DNA from: an uncultured Selenomonadales bacterium
GTDB lineage: Bacteria; Bacillota; Negativicutes; Selenomonadales; Selenomonadaceae
Assembly (NCBI GenBank): GCA_947165145.1
Contig: CAMUZG010000005.1
Span: forward strand, 1-64,000
Direction: 5' to 3'
DNA length: 64,000 nt
Under the pieces are notes generated by a model. The model was not told where the DNA came from. It made no database searches and saw nothing but the letters and a program-made list of their open reading frames with translations. Numbering within the stretch: the stretch's first letter is position 1; each line of letters starts with the position of its first letter. Position numbers and translations under genes: made by a program. This document shows, piece after piece, positions 1 through 8,408 of this stretch.

Positions 1-55
1 AAGACACCGCCCTCTCACGGCGGGTTCAAGGGTTCGAATCCCTTAGGCGTCACCA
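1..55 (+). tRNA. tRNA-Glu (CUC), 3' part only
   Basis: The window opens inside a tRNA. The anticodon stem CCGCC/GGCGG encloses the seven-base loop CTCTCAC, which places CUC at positions 34-36 and reads the Glu codon GAG. The T arm AAGGG-TTCGAAT-CCCTT and an encoded 3' CCA follow. The acceptor 5' strand and D arm lie outside the window. Isotype is read from the anticodon only. Confidence 0.85.
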
Positions 56-69
56 AATTTGCAATTTTC

Positions 70-99
70 AAGGACGTTGCGTGCGGCAGCGTCCTTTTA
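70..99 (+). terminator. Rho-independent terminator after tRNA-Glu
   Basis: GGACGTTGC pairs with GCAGCGTCC around a short GTGCG loop and is followed by TTTTA. It separates the tRNA unit from the thiamine genes. I see no TPP riboswitch (no CTGAGA-type core) between this hairpin and thiM. Confidence 0.7.
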
Positions 100-120
100 C
101 TTTATAGGGGGGAATCGTTC

Positions 121-984
121 ATGAAAGAACAACAAATTCGTTCAGCAATCGCCGAAGCTGTCGACGACGTGCGCGAAAAAAATCCGCTGGCTCCGTCGAT
201 AACCAACACCGTCACTCAAGATTTCGTCGCAAATGCACAGCTGGCAATCGGTGGCTCTGCGGCAATGCTCTATCTTGCTGACGAGTGTTCAGCAATCGCC
301 AAAGTCGCGCCGGCATTTTACATCAACATGGGAACCGCAATGCCTTTCTACGCCGAAACACTGCCGCAAACTGCGCGGACTCTGCACGAACTTCAAAAGC
401 CGTGGGTGCTCGACCCCGTCGGAATCGGCATGTCGGAATTGCGCACGAAAATTTTGTTGCAGTTCAAAGAGTTCAAGCCGTCAATAATTCGCGGGAACGC
501 CTCGGAGATAATCGCGCTCGCAAAACTTTGGCAACTGGTTGACGCGTCGACTGCAGGAGAAATTCACGGCGTTGACTCGACCGAAAAAGTTTCTTCCGCA
601 AAATCTTCCGCGATTGCTCTGGCGAAATTCACGGGCGGTGCGGTTGCAGTCAGCGGCGAAGAAGATCTCGTCACCGACGGCGAAGACAATATCCTCTGCG
701 CGGGAGGCTCAATTCTGTCGACGAAGATAACCGGCAGCGGCTGTGCACTCGGCGGCATGATGGCGATTTATGCGGCGGTCACGACTCCGTTTATTGCGGC
801 GTTGACGGCGACGACGATTTTCAATCAAGCCGGCTCGAAAGCTGCGGCGAATTCCGAAGGTCCCGCAAGTTTCAAAGTTCATTTCTTGGATACGCTGTAC
901 AATTTGACCGCGAACGACATCGCAGGAAATTTCCGCATCGTCGGCTCAATGGAAAGCATGTTCGATTTCAGTTTCGGCTTGTGA
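121..984 (+). CDS. thiM: Hydroxyethylthiazole kinase ThiM
   Basis: Phosphorylates 4-methyl-5-(2-hydroxyethyl)thiazole for thiamine salvage in the cytoplasm. The N-terminal SITNTVTQDFVAN segment matches the family's ITNxVxxxxxAN substrate loop. WVLDPVGIG and the C-terminal GSGCALGG match the ribokinase-like nucleotide site and anion hole. At 287 residues it is slightly longer than the usual 260-275. A GGGGGGAA stretch sits just before the ATG. It is the first gene of a three-gene run with a thiamine-binding protein and ThiE, so salvage of the thiazole half and its coupling to the pyrimidine half are encoded together. No thiD, thiC or thiG is nearby, so salvage rather than complete synthesis is what this locus supports. 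Confidence 0.93.
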   Translation: MKEQQIRSAIAEAVDDVREKNPLAPSITNTVTQDFVANAQLAIGGSAAMLYLADECSAIAKVAPAFYINMGTAMPFYAETLPQTARTLHELQKPWVLDPVGIGMSELRTKILLQFKEFKPSIIRGNASEIIALAKLWQLVDASTAGEIHGVDSTEKVSSAKSSAIALAKFTGGAVAVSGEEDLVTDGEDNILCAGGSILSTKITGSGCALGGMMAIYAAVTTPFIAALTATTIFNQAGSKAAANSEGPASFKVHFLDTLYNLTANDIAGNFRIVGSMESMFDFSFGL

Positions 985-993
985 GGTGAGCGC

Positions 994-1344
994 ATGAACA
1001 CATTGATTGCCGTGGCAATATCGCCCGTCGGTAGCGGTGATGAGCTCAGCCGTTACGTTGCCGAAGTCGTGCGCGTAATCCGTGAATCGGGCTTGCCGAA
1101 TCGGACTTACTCCATGTTCACCGAGATTGAAGGCGAATGGGACGACGTTATGGCAGTTGTCAAGCGCGCGACGTTCGTGTTGGCTGAAAAGGGAATTCGC
1201 ACCGAAGTCGTTCTGAAAGCCGATATTCGCCCGGGTTTCGTCGGAACACTCGACAGCAAATTGGAACGCTTAGCCGAAGCACTCGACGAAGAATTTCCGC
1301 GGCAAGTAAAAGCAAAATCCAAACGCTTGGAGGTCATACGATGA
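994..1344 (+). CDS. MTH1187/YkoF-type thiamine-binding protein
   Basis: A 116-residue protein of the MTH1187 (DUF77) family, whose members form ferredoxin-like folds and bind thiamine or its pyrimidine part in the cytoplasm. Diagnostic stretches are IAVAISPVGSGDELSRYVAEV at the N terminus, TYSMFTEIEGEWDDVM in the middle and RPGFVGTLDSKLERL near the C terminus. It lies between thiM and thiE, starts 9 bases after thiM with a GAGGTGAG ribosome site, and its stop overlaps the thiE start as ATGA. That tight coupling supports a role in thiamine salvage, perhaps handling the hydroxymethylpyrimidine half. The exact ligand cannot be told from sequence. Confidence 0.8.
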   Translation: MNTLIAVAISPVGSGDELSRYVAEVVRVIRESGLPNRTYSMFTEIEGEWDDVMAVVKRATFVLAEKGIRTEVVLKADIRPGFVGTLDSKLERLAEALDEEFPRQVKAKSKRLEVIR

Positions 1345-2036
1345 GCATTCGTGAGCGGCTCGACACCTCGGCTTATCTCGTTGTCGGTCCCGAAAATACT
1401 GCGCGTCCTGTCGAAGAAATTGTTGCGGCGGCTGTCAGCGAAGGTTTCACTTGCGTTCAAATTCGCTCGAAAGTCGCAACTGCCCGCGAAATGATTGCAA
1501 TCCTCGACAAGAGCGCGGCGGTGATTCATGAACTCGGCAAAAGCGATTCGGTTGCGTTGCTCGTTGACGACAGGCTTGACGTTGTGTTGGCGGCGCGTGA
1601 AGTCGGAATCAAAGTTGACGGCGTGCACGTCGGACAAAGCGATATTCCCGTTGCCGTGTGCAGAAAATTTCTCGGCGAAGATTCAATCGTCGGACTTAGC
1701 GCACCAACCGAAGAGCTTATCGACTACGTGAAGACCGCAGACGTGTCGCAGATTGATTATTTCGGCGCGGGACCACTTCACGTGACGCAGACGAAAATTG
1801 ATTGCGGTAGGACGGCGGACGGTCGAATCATCACGCGCAGTTTCGACGAGATTGCCGAACTCGCCAAAGTCAGCCCGATACCCGTTGTTGTTGGCGGCGG
1901 AGTCAAGCTCAACGATATTGCCGAACTCAAAGCCACGAACGTTCAAGGATTTTTCGTCGTGTCGGCGGTTGCCGGTGCCGATAATCCTCGTTCGGCGGCA
2001 CGTGAACTCGTCTCGGCTTGGAAAAAAATTTTTTGA
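1341..2036 (+). CDS. thiE: Thiamine phosphate synthase ThiE
   Basis: Joins HMP pyrophosphate to thiazole phosphate, giving thiamine monophosphate. The TIM-barrel landmarks are visible: CVQIRSK (beta-strand 2), LLVDDRLDV, the pyrophosphate-site HVGQSD, VGLSAPT, DYFGAGPLHVTQTK and VVVGGGVKLNDI. Length (231 residues) is normal, and the start overlaps the previous stop by four bases. The classical GPxxxTxTK motif reads GPLHVTQTK, which keeps the last Thr-Lys. It is the final gene of the thiamine run and is followed after 14 bases by the GrpE-like gene on the same strand. Confidence 0.92.
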   Translation: MSIRERLDTSAYLVVGPENTARPVEEIVAAAVSEGFTCVQIRSKVATAREMIAILDKSAAVIHELGKSDSVALLVDDRLDVVLAAREVGIKVDGVHVGQSDIPVAVCRKFLGEDSIVGLSAPTEELIDYVKTADVSQIDYFGAGPLHVTQTKIDCGRTADGRIITRSFDEIAELAKVSPIPVVVGGGVKLNDIAELKATNVQGFFVVSAVAGADNPRSAARELVSAWKKIF

Positions 2037-2050
2037 AAGGAGCCGTAAAC

Positions 2051-2626
2051 TTGGACACGCAATCGGAAATTGTCGCGGAAGAAAATTCTTCGGAACAATC
2101 CAATTTAACCGCGACACTCGAAAAAATTTTGGACTTGCAACAAAAAAATTCTCGGCAACTGGTTCAATCATTGCGCGAGAACGTGAACTTCCAAAATCAA
2201 GTGCGGCTGGGCATGCAGCAGGAACTCGACGTTTTAAAAGAACAACAGCGCGGTGAACAATTCACGCCGATATTGCGGTCAATCGCGGCGGTTTGCGTTG
2301 AGTACAGGAAATTGTTGGCGGACGAGACAATCCCGCGGCGTGCGCGACGGACGTTGAAGTTGATGTTCGACGAGCTGGAAGAAATTTTATCGGAGTATGA
2401 CGCGGAAGTTTTCACATCGGCTGTCGGTGAAATTCGTCGCCCGCTACTCACGAAGATAGTCAACACAATCGCGACTGATAACAAAAATTTGCACAACACC
2501 GTTGTCCAAAGCCGTCGACCGGGCGTTATGCGCAACGGTCATCCGCTTTATCGCGAATTCGTTGACGTTTATGTTTACGACGCGACTGCAGGCATCAAAA
2601 AATCTGAATCGGTTCGCAGTGAATAA
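2051..2626 (+). CDS. GrpE-like nucleotide exchange factor of the Hsp70 module
   Basis: A 191-residue protein placed 27 bases before an Hsp70 gene. The track starts it at 2018 inside thiE, but AAAGGAG at 2036-2042 points to the in-frame TTG at 2051. Residues about 15-70 form a long heptad-rich helix like the GrpE dimer stalk (QQELDVLKEQQ). The C-terminal end, PGVMRNGHPLYREFVDVYVY, resembles the GrpE beta-wing region that ends with a GYxLxxRvLRPAxV-type motif. Similarity to standard GrpE is weak and I infer the role mainly from shape and neighbour. It probably serves the adjacent Hsp70 rather than the main DnaK, whose usual hrcA-grpE-dnaK-dnaJ operon is not here. Confidence 0.6.
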   Translation: MDTQSEIVAEENSSEQSNLTATLEKILDLQQKNSRQLVQSLRENVNFQNQVRLGMQQELDVLKEQQRGEQFTPILRSIAAVCVEYRKLLADETIPRRARRTLKLMFDELEEILSEYDAEVFTSAVGEIRRPLLTKIVNTIATDNKNLHNTVVQSRRPGVMRNGHPLYREFVDVYVYDATAGIKKSESVRSE

Positions 2627-2653
2627 AAGCTAAAAAAAGGAGACAAACATTAT

Positions 2654-4294
2654 ATGAGCACATACGGCATTGACCTCGGTACAACTTATTCTTGCATTGC
2701 GCGATTGGACTCGAACGGCAACCCCGAAGTCATTCGCAACAACGAAGACGACTCCAACACCGTGGCAAGCGTGGTTTTCTTCGAGAACGAGAACAACGTT
2801 ATCGTCGGGCAGGCGGCAAAAGAAAATGTCGAGACTGACGGCGATCGCGTCGTGCAATTCGTCAAACGCGAAATCGGCAAACGCAACACTCGCACCTACG
2901 AATTCGACGGCAAAACTTATACGCCCGTGGAAATCAGCGCATTGATTCTCACGCGGTTAAAAAATCTCGTCGAAGCGCAAGGCGGCACAATCGAAGACGT
3001 TGTTATCACCGTGCCCGCTTACTTTGGACTTGAGGAACGTTCAGCGACACGTCAAGCCGGCGAACTCGCTGGACTCAACGTTTTGAGCTTGATTAACGAG
3101 CCGACTGCTGCTGCTTTGAGCTACTGCGCACGTCAATTCCAAGAAGACAGGACAATTCTCGTGTACGACCTCGGCGGCGGGACTTTCGACGTGACCGTTG
3201 TCAAAATGTCAATGGTGCAGAACGAATCGGGGCGCGACGTTCAAAAAATCACCGTGCTTGCGACGGGCGGCGATGATCGTCTCGGCGGCAAAGATTGGGA
3301 CGACAGACTTTACAATCACATTCTCCACGCTTGTTGCGACGAAAACGGTTTGACGCCCGAAGAAGTTGAGGCTGAAACTCGCCAAGATATTCGCTCCAAA
3401 GTCGAGGAGGCGAAACGTAAGCTCAGCAAGAAACAATCCGCGAAAGTTCGTATCGACGTGAACGGCTCCCGCACCGAAGTCACAATCAAACGCACCGACT
3501 TTGAGCAAATGACTTCCGACATCGTCGCGAAGACAATGAATTTCGTCGACGCCACGCTTGAAAAAGTTCCTGCCGAGGCGATTGATACTGTCCTGCTCGT
3601 CGGCGGTTCGACTTATATGCCGATGATTATCAATGCGGTTGAAAGCAAATTCCCTGGCAAAGTTCAACAGCACGACCCCGACCAAGCCGTTGCGAAAGGT
3701 GCCGCGATTTACGCAAGCATGTTGGTTGAGGAAGTCGGCTCGCTGTCCGCGCAGGGCGATGAAACTTCCGACAGTCCCGAAGGCAAAACCGTTCAGCACG
3801 CCGAACAGCTCACGAGCAAATTCACCGTTGAAGACCAAACGCCGCGTTCATTCGGTCCCGGTGTCGTCGACACCAAAGGTGCCAAGCACAAATACGTTCT
3901 GGAAAATTTCATCAAGATTGGCGAGAAAATGCCCGCAGTCTTTTCCAAAACTTATTATCCGCTTGAAGACAATCAAGAACGCGTACTGCTCCGCGCCTTC
4001 GAGAACATGTCCACTGACGACACGCTGATTCCCTGCGTCGACGAGGACGGCAATCCGCAAGCCACCGACCCTGCCCACAACGTCAAGTTGCTCGGTGAAC
4101 TCGTCGTCAATCTGCCACCGAACACAAGCCGCGACACGCCGATTAAAGTCACGTTCAAAGTTGACGCGTCGGGCGTACACGTCGAGGCTGTCAACACGCA
4201 GACTGACGAAACTTTTGAAACGTTCCTGCGCACCGAATCCGACATCGACATCGAACGCAGTGCAGTTCATCAGCTCAGAATTTCTTCCGACTGA
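2654..4294 (+). CDS. Short Hsp70-family chaperone (DnaK-like)
   Basis: A 546-residue Hsp70. The actin-like ATPase domain is complete: GIDLGTTYSCIA (phosphate 1), VVITVPAYF, INEPTAAALSY, VYDLGGGTFDVTV (phosphate 2) and LLVGGSTYMPMI (adenosine). The part after about residue 370 is only about 175 residues and lacks the usual DnaK lid and EEVD-like tail, so the protein is shorter than DnaK (about 610-640). No dnaJ is adjacent. With the GrpE-like gene just upstream it forms a two-gene chaperone module. It ends at a strong terminator. Its client is unknown; an HscC-like or dedicated role is possible. Confidence 0.85.
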   Translation: MSTYGIDLGTTYSCIARLDSNGNPEVIRNNEDDSNTVASVVFFENENNVIVGQAAKENVETDGDRVVQFVKREIGKRNTRTYEFDGKTYTPVEISALILTRLKNLVEAQGGTIEDVVITVPAYFGLEERSATRQAGELAGLNVLSLINEPTAAALSYCARQFQEDRTILVYDLGGGTFDVTVVKMSMVQNESGRDVQKITVLATGGDDRLGGKDWDDRLYNHILHACCDENGLTPEEVEAETRQDIRSKVEEAKRKLSKKQSAKVRIDVNGSRTEVTIKRTDFEQMTSDIVAKTMNFVDATLEKVPAEAIDTVLLVGGSTYMPMIINAVESKFPGKVQQHDPDQAVAKGAAIYASMLVEEVGSLSAQGDETSDSPEGKTVQHAEQLTSKFTVEDQTPRSFGPGVVDTKGAKHKYVLENFIKIGEKMPAVFSKTYYPLEDNQERVLLRAFENMSTDDTLIPCVDEDGNPQATDPAHNVKLLGELVVNLPPNTSRDTPIKVTFKVDASGVHVEAVNTQTDETFETFLRTESDIDIERSAVHQLRISSD

Positions 4295-4319
4295 AAATTT
4301 TTCGTTGTAAAAAATTTTT

Positions 4320-4352
4320 CGCCGACTGTTTTGTTCAGCGCGGCGATTTTTT
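4320..4352 (+). terminator. Terminator after short Hsp70
   Basis: CGCCG pairs with CGGCG, with an inner CTG/CAG pairing, followed by ATTTTTT. It closes the thiamine/Hsp70 run. Confidence 0.7.
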
Positions 4353-4420
4353 ACTTCGCTCAGATTGTCAATCGGTTGTCTTGAATATCAGAAATTTTTT
4401 TCCGAGGCTCGCGAAATTTT

Positions 4421-4450
4421 TTGTGCAAAAAGCAAATTACCTGCTATAAT
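4421..4450 (+). promoter_or_regulatory. Sigma-70 promoter for the Hpt gene
   Basis: TTGTGC at 4421-4426 and a perfect TATAAT at 4445-4450, 18 bases apart. It lies 35 bases upstream of the GTAAGAGTT-ATG start of the Hpt gene. Confidence 0.7.
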
Positions 4451-4484
4451 CGACGTTACAATCACACTCACGGAGGTAAGAGTT

Positions 4485-4823
4485 ATGCTTACGATTGAAA
4501 AACTTCAAAGCTACGGCGTCAACACCAAAGAAGGTCTGCAACGTTGTATGGGCATGGAGTCGTTCTATTTCCGTATGTTGGGCATGGGTCTCAAAAACGA
4601 TTCGTTTGACAAGCTCGAGGCGGCATTGGCGGCGGGCAACCTTGAAGAAAGTTTCGAGCTCAGTCACGCGCTTAAAGGTGTCGTCGGTAATCTCGCGCTC
4701 ACACCAATTTACAATCCGCTCGCCGACATGACGGAAATGCTCCGCGCCAAAAAAGACGTCGACTACGTTGAAATGTACAAGCCAATCAAGGAGATTCGCG
4801 ATAAGCTTGTCGCCGAGCTTTAA
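4485..4823 (+). CDS. Stand-alone Hpt histidine phosphotransfer protein
   Basis: The track begins at 4365, but CGGAGG at 4471-4476 and the promoter just upstream choose the ATG at 4485, giving 112 residues. The Hpt signature HALKGVVGNLAL supplies the phosphorylatable His (about residue 62) and the small residues that pack against it. The rest is predicted to be a four-helix bundle. It precedes a hybrid sensor kinase that has two receiver domains but no Hpt of its own, so it is the natural shuttle from that kinase to an output regulator encoded elsewhere. Confidence 0.85.
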   Translation: MLTIEKLQSYGVNTKEGLQRCMGMESFYFRMLGMGLKNDSFDKLEAALAAGNLEESFELSHALKGVVGNLALTPIYNPLADMTEMLRAKKDVDYVEMYKPIKEIRDKLVAEL

Positions 4824-4826
4824 ATT

Positions 4827-4896
4827 CAATTAGGAATTAGGAGTTAGGAATTAGGAATTATTAATTCCACATTCCACATTCCACATTCCTAATTCT
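4827..4896. repeat. Heptad repeat array (TAGGAAT / ATTCCAC), hairpin-forming
   Basis: Four to five copies of a seven-base unit (AATTAGG) are followed by the inverted unit (AATTCCA, CATTCCA three times), so the two halves can fold back on each other. The same family occurs at about 31.3, 34.06, 39.87, 40.92, 42.5 and 54.2 kb. Here it fills the gap between the Hpt gene and the hybrid kinase. Confidence 0.85.
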
Positions 4897-4913
4897 CTTT
4901 AAGGACTGGTTCT

Positions 4914-7706
4914 ATGCTGAATTTTAAGCCGAGCTTTTACGAAAAAATTTTTGACTCGCTGGACAACAACGTCTTGCTCCTGCAACTGACTGGCGACGGA
5001 AAATATTTCCCCGTGTGGTGTTCGCGCGAATTCGCCGAGATGATGGAAGGTACTGCCGAAGAATTCATCGAGCGCGAACTTGCCGAGCCTGACGCCCGAA
5101 TTCACCCCGACGACCGCGCAGAAGTCACGTACCTTTTTCAACACCGCGTCACCCGCGACGGCGATAACAACTTGACGATTCGTCAACGCACGCTGAAAGG
5201 TCATTGGCTTTGGGTCAACGTGCATTACGCTTTCGTCGAGGACGGCGGCATCGAGTACGCTTACTGCAACTGCTTCGACGTGACAAAGATTAAGCAGAGC
5301 GAACAACGCGCTAAAGTTCTTTACGAGGGCGTTCGTGCCGAACTGGACAATTTCGCCGACAGTACGTTGGTTGCTTTGCGTATGAATTTGACACAGGACA
5401 TCATCGAGGAATGTCGCGGGCGTGAACGTTGCGAAATCGATTTGAGCGGCATGAAAATTTCCGAGCGGTTTGAACAGCGCGTAAAATATTTTCCGCTTGA
5501 ACGCGACCAAAAAATTTTCCGTGAAAAGTTCACCGCAAAGAAACTCCTTCAAAATTTCGCGGCAGGGAAGAATATTCAATCGGCGGTGCTGTTCAGCCGT
5601 AGACCTAACGGGCGCGAATGTTTTGTCAATTACAGCGTCACACTTCGCCGCGACCCCGAAACTGAAGACATTATCGCCTTCATGACCGAGCAAGACTACA
5701 ACAACGAAGTCGTCAGCCGCATCGTTTTGAACAAGGCTCTTGCCGACCAGTACGACATGATAACCTACATCGTCGGCGGGAATTACGGCGTGGTCATCGG
5801 CGACGAAGAAAACATTCCCCGCGGCTCAATCTTCCCGAAAAAACGCACGGGCAGTTACGAAGAATATCTTAACGAGCAAATCAAGCCTGCGTTGACGGGT
5901 TCAGAAACTGAGCGACAAAAATTTTACACTGCGCTGACTTTGGAGCGGATTGAAAGTGCTTTGGCGATTCACGAGCCTTACGAAGTCAACATTCACTGTT
6001 TCATTGACGGCGAAATTTTTCACAAGCGTTTTGTCTTCTACCTTGTCAATCCGGAGTCGAAGTTTTATATCCTGCTCAAAAGCGATACGACAAAAATTCA
6101 GCGGGCACAGTTCGCGAAGAATGAACAGCTCCGCAACGCATTGGAGATTGCCAATCAAGCAAACGTCGCCAAAACCGCGTTCCTGTCAAGCATGAGCCAC
6201 GAAATTCGCACGCCCATGAACGCAATTATCGGATTGGATACAATCGCGCTCAGGGAACCCGGTTTGCCCGACAAAGTTCGTGAGCATTTGGAGAAAATCG
6301 GCGCAAGCGCATGTCACTTGCTCGGAATCATCAACGATATTTTGGACATGAGCCGCATTGAAAGCGGACGTCTGCTCCTCAAGCACGAAGAATTTTCTTT
6401 CGGCGGCATGTTGGAGCAGATTAACACAATGGTCAGCAGTCAGTGCCGCGACAAAGGTTTGAACTACGATTGCGCGATTCGCGGGCACGTCAACGATTTT
6501 TACATCGGCGACGACATGAAGCTCAAGCAGGTTCTTATCAACATTCTCGGCAACGCGATTAAATTCACGAACAAAGGCGGCAGTATTTTCTTTCAAGTCG
6601 AGCAGGTTGCGCAATTCGAGGACAAATCAACGCTACGTTTCGTCGTCAAGGACACGGGCATTGGTATCGACAAAGACTATCTGTCGAAAATTTTTGAGCC
6701 GTTCAGCCAAGAAGATTCTGGCACGTCGACATCTTACGGCGGCACTGGTCTCGGCATGGCGATTACAAAAAATATCGTCGAGACAATGAACGGCAACATC
6801 TCCGTCAAATCCGAAAAGGGCGTCGGCTCCGAATTTACCGTCAACGTCACGTTGCGCAATTCCCCGAAAAGTTTCGATTCGCTCAAAGGCAAAAAGATTA
6901 ACGTGCAGGATTTGAAGGTGCTGATTATCGACGATGATCCGATTGCCTGCGAACACGCCAAGCTTGTTTTGGAGGAAGTCGGCATTTCGGCGGACACTTG
7001 CTTGAGCGGCAACGAGGCTGTCGAAAAAGTTCGTCTGCGTCAAGCGCGGCATGACCTTTACAACGTTCTGCTGATTGATTTGCGTATGCCTGACGAGAAC
7101 GGAATTGACGTTACGCGGCGAATTCGCAACATCATCGGCAACGAGTCGGCGATTATAATCCTCACGTCCTACAGCTGGGACGACGTCGTTGAAGATGCAA
7201 TGGCGGCGGGCGTCGACCGATTCATGGCAAAACCGCTCTTCGCGTCCACCGTCGTCAAAGAATTTCATCAGGCGTTGGAACAAAAAAATCTCAACGAGCC
7301 GCAAAAGAAACTCGCTGAGCTTGAAGGTCGCAGAATTTTAATGGCGGAAGATATGCCCGTCAACGCCGAGATAATGATAATGGTGCTGTCGATGCGCGGC
7401 ATAATCGTCGAACACGCGCCCAACGGTCAAGACGCCGTCGACACGTTCGCGAAATCGCCGCCGAATCACTTCGACGCGGTGCTGATGGATATTCGTATGC
7501 CGATAATGGACGGGCTCAAAGCTACGGAGACAATCCGCGCACTCGACCGCCCTGACGCCAAAAAAATTCCGATTATCGCAATGACAGCAAACGCTTTCGA
7601 CGAGGACGTTCAACGCTCACTGCAGGCGGGCATGAACGCGCACCTGTCAAAGCCCGTCGAACCCGAACATCTTTTTCAAACGCTGTCAGAGCTAATCGAA
7701 CCGTAA
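4914..7706 (+). CDS. Hybrid sensor histidine kinase with two receiver domains
   Basis: A 930-residue soluble-looking signalling protein without obvious membrane segments. Residues 1-130 look like a PAS domain (IHPDDRAEV, then WLWVNVHYAFVEDGG, as in PAS fold_3). A second sensory stretch runs to about 400. HisKA follows with SSMSHEIRTPMNAI (His near 429), then the ATPase N box (LINILGNAIKFTN), G1 box (DTGIGI) and G2 box (GGTGLGM). Receiver 1 (about 668-790) has IIDDDP, phospho-Asp in LLIDLRMP, and Lys in MAKPL. Receiver 2 (about 807-925) has MAEDMPVN, Asp in VLMDIRMP and Lys in LSKPVE. An Hpt partner lies just upstream. The ligand sensed is unknown. Confidence 0.93.
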   Translation: MLNFKPSFYEKIFDSLDNNVLLLQLTGDGKYFPVWCSREFAEMMEGTAEEFIERELAEPDARIHPDDRAEVTYLFQHRVTRDGDNNLTIRQRTLKGHWLWVNVHYAFVEDGGIEYAYCNCFDVTKIKQSEQRAKVLYEGVRAELDNFADSTLVALRMNLTQDIIEECRGRERCEIDLSGMKISERFEQRVKYFPLERDQKIFREKFTAKKLLQNFAAGKNIQSAVLFSRRPNGRECFVNYSVTLRRDPETEDIIAFMTEQDYNNEVVSRIVLNKALADQYDMITYIVGGNYGVVIGDEENIPRGSIFPKKRTGSYEEYLNEQIKPALTGSETERQKFYTALTLERIESALAIHEPYEVNIHCFIDGEIFHKRFVFYLVNPESKFYILLKSDTTKIQRAQFAKNEQLRNALEIANQANVAKTAFLSSMSHEIRTPMNAIIGLDTIALREPGLPDKVREHLEKIGASACHLLGIINDILDMSRIESGRLLLKHEEFSFGGMLEQINTMVSSQCRDKGLNYDCAIRGHVNDFYIGDDMKLKQVLINILGNAIKFTNKGGSIFFQVEQVAQFEDKSTLRFVVKDTGIGIDKDYLSKIFEPFSQEDSGTSTSYGGTGLGMAITKNIVETMNGNISVKSEKGVGSEFTVNVTLRNSPKSFDSLKGKKINVQDLKVLIIDDDPIACEHAKLVLEEVGISADTCLSGNEAVEKVRLRQARHDLYNVLLIDLRMPDENGIDVTRRIRNIIGNESAIIILTSYSWDDVVEDAMAAGVDRFMAKPLFASTVVKEFHQALEQKNLNEPQKKLAELEGRRILMAEDMPVNAEIMIMVLSMRGIIVEHAPNGQDAVDTFAKSPPNHFDAVLMDIRMPIMDGLKATETIRALDRPDAKKIPIIAMTANAFDEDVQRSLQAGMNAHLSKPVEPEHLFQTLSELIEP

Positions 7707-7712
7707 ATTTTT

Positions 7713-7737
7713 CCCGACATTGTCGGGATTTTTTTTG
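7713..7737 (+). terminator. Terminator after hybrid kinase
   Basis: CCCGA-CATTG-TCGGG hairpin followed by ATTTTTTTT. It lies between the kinase and the convergent YfcE-type gene. Confidence 0.8.
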
Positions 7738-7791
7738 TCGTTTGTCAAGCAATGAGTTAATCCACTGTGGCAACGCGGCATTCGCAGTGTT

Positions 7792-8361
7792 TTAGAAGTT
7801 CAAGCTTGCAAGTTCGTCGCCGCTGTCCAAGTCGAAGATTTGAATTTTGTCGTCAGTGATGATCGCGACACTTGTCCGCTTGTCCGCGCGATTGCTCAGA
7901 TATGGTGAGACTGTGCCAGGGTTGAGGAAAATTGTATTGCCGCGCTTCTCAAGGACTGTCGTGTGAACGTGCCCGCTGATGAAAATGTCCGCGTGCAAAT
8001 GAGCGGCTGTAGCGTCTTTGTCGGCGTCGGTCGGAAGTAAATGCCCGTGGTTGACAACGATACGTTTGCCGCCCGCGAAGGCGTAAGCGTACGGTGCTTG
8101 AATCGGCACTTCCAAGACAAGCTGGTCGACTTCGCTGTCGCCGTTGCCGCGTGCAATCACGAACGGAATTTTCGACGCGTTAATCATGTTCGCCAAAGCT
8201 TTGGGATTGTAGTCGTCGCCCTTGTAATTCGGATTGTTCGGTCCGTGATAGAGAACGTCGCCGGCATGCAGAATCAAATCTGCGTCGGCAAAAAATTTTT
8301 TCATCGCCATGGCAACGCGCTCAACGTAGCCGTGGGTGTCGCTGATAACTCCGATTTTCAT
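7792..8361 (-). CDS. YfcE/MJ0936-type metallophosphoesterase
   Basis: The track extends to 8523, but a GGAGGG site precedes the ATG at 8361, giving 189 residues beginning MKIGVISDTHG. The calcineurin-like metal ligands are all visible: DTH near the start, HAGDVLYHG, ARGNGD, VNHGHLL and SGHVHTTV. YfcE-type enzymes hydrolyse phosphodiesters with Mn2+; the natural substrate is not known. It follows the large Hsp70 gene on the same strand by 47 bases and could be co-transcribed with it, though this may be incidental. Confidence 0.88.
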   Translation of the reverse strand: MKIGVISDTHGYVERVAMAMKKFFADADLILHAGDVLYHGPNNPNYKGDDYNPKALANMINASKIPFVIARGNGDSEVDQLVLEVPIQAPYAYAFAGGKRIVVNHGHLLPTDADKDATAAHLHADIFISGHVHTTVLEKRGNTIFLNPGTVSPYLSNRADKRTSVAIITDDKIQIFDLDSGDELASLNF

Positions 8362-8408
8362 GTAAAGCCCTCCGTTATCGAAAAAATTGGTTGGAAATAT
8401 TTTTGTCG

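Noticed and set aside
56-120. TPP riboswitch before thiM
   Set aside because: Only 65 bases are available and they are taken up by the tRNA terminator; no conserved TPP core is present.
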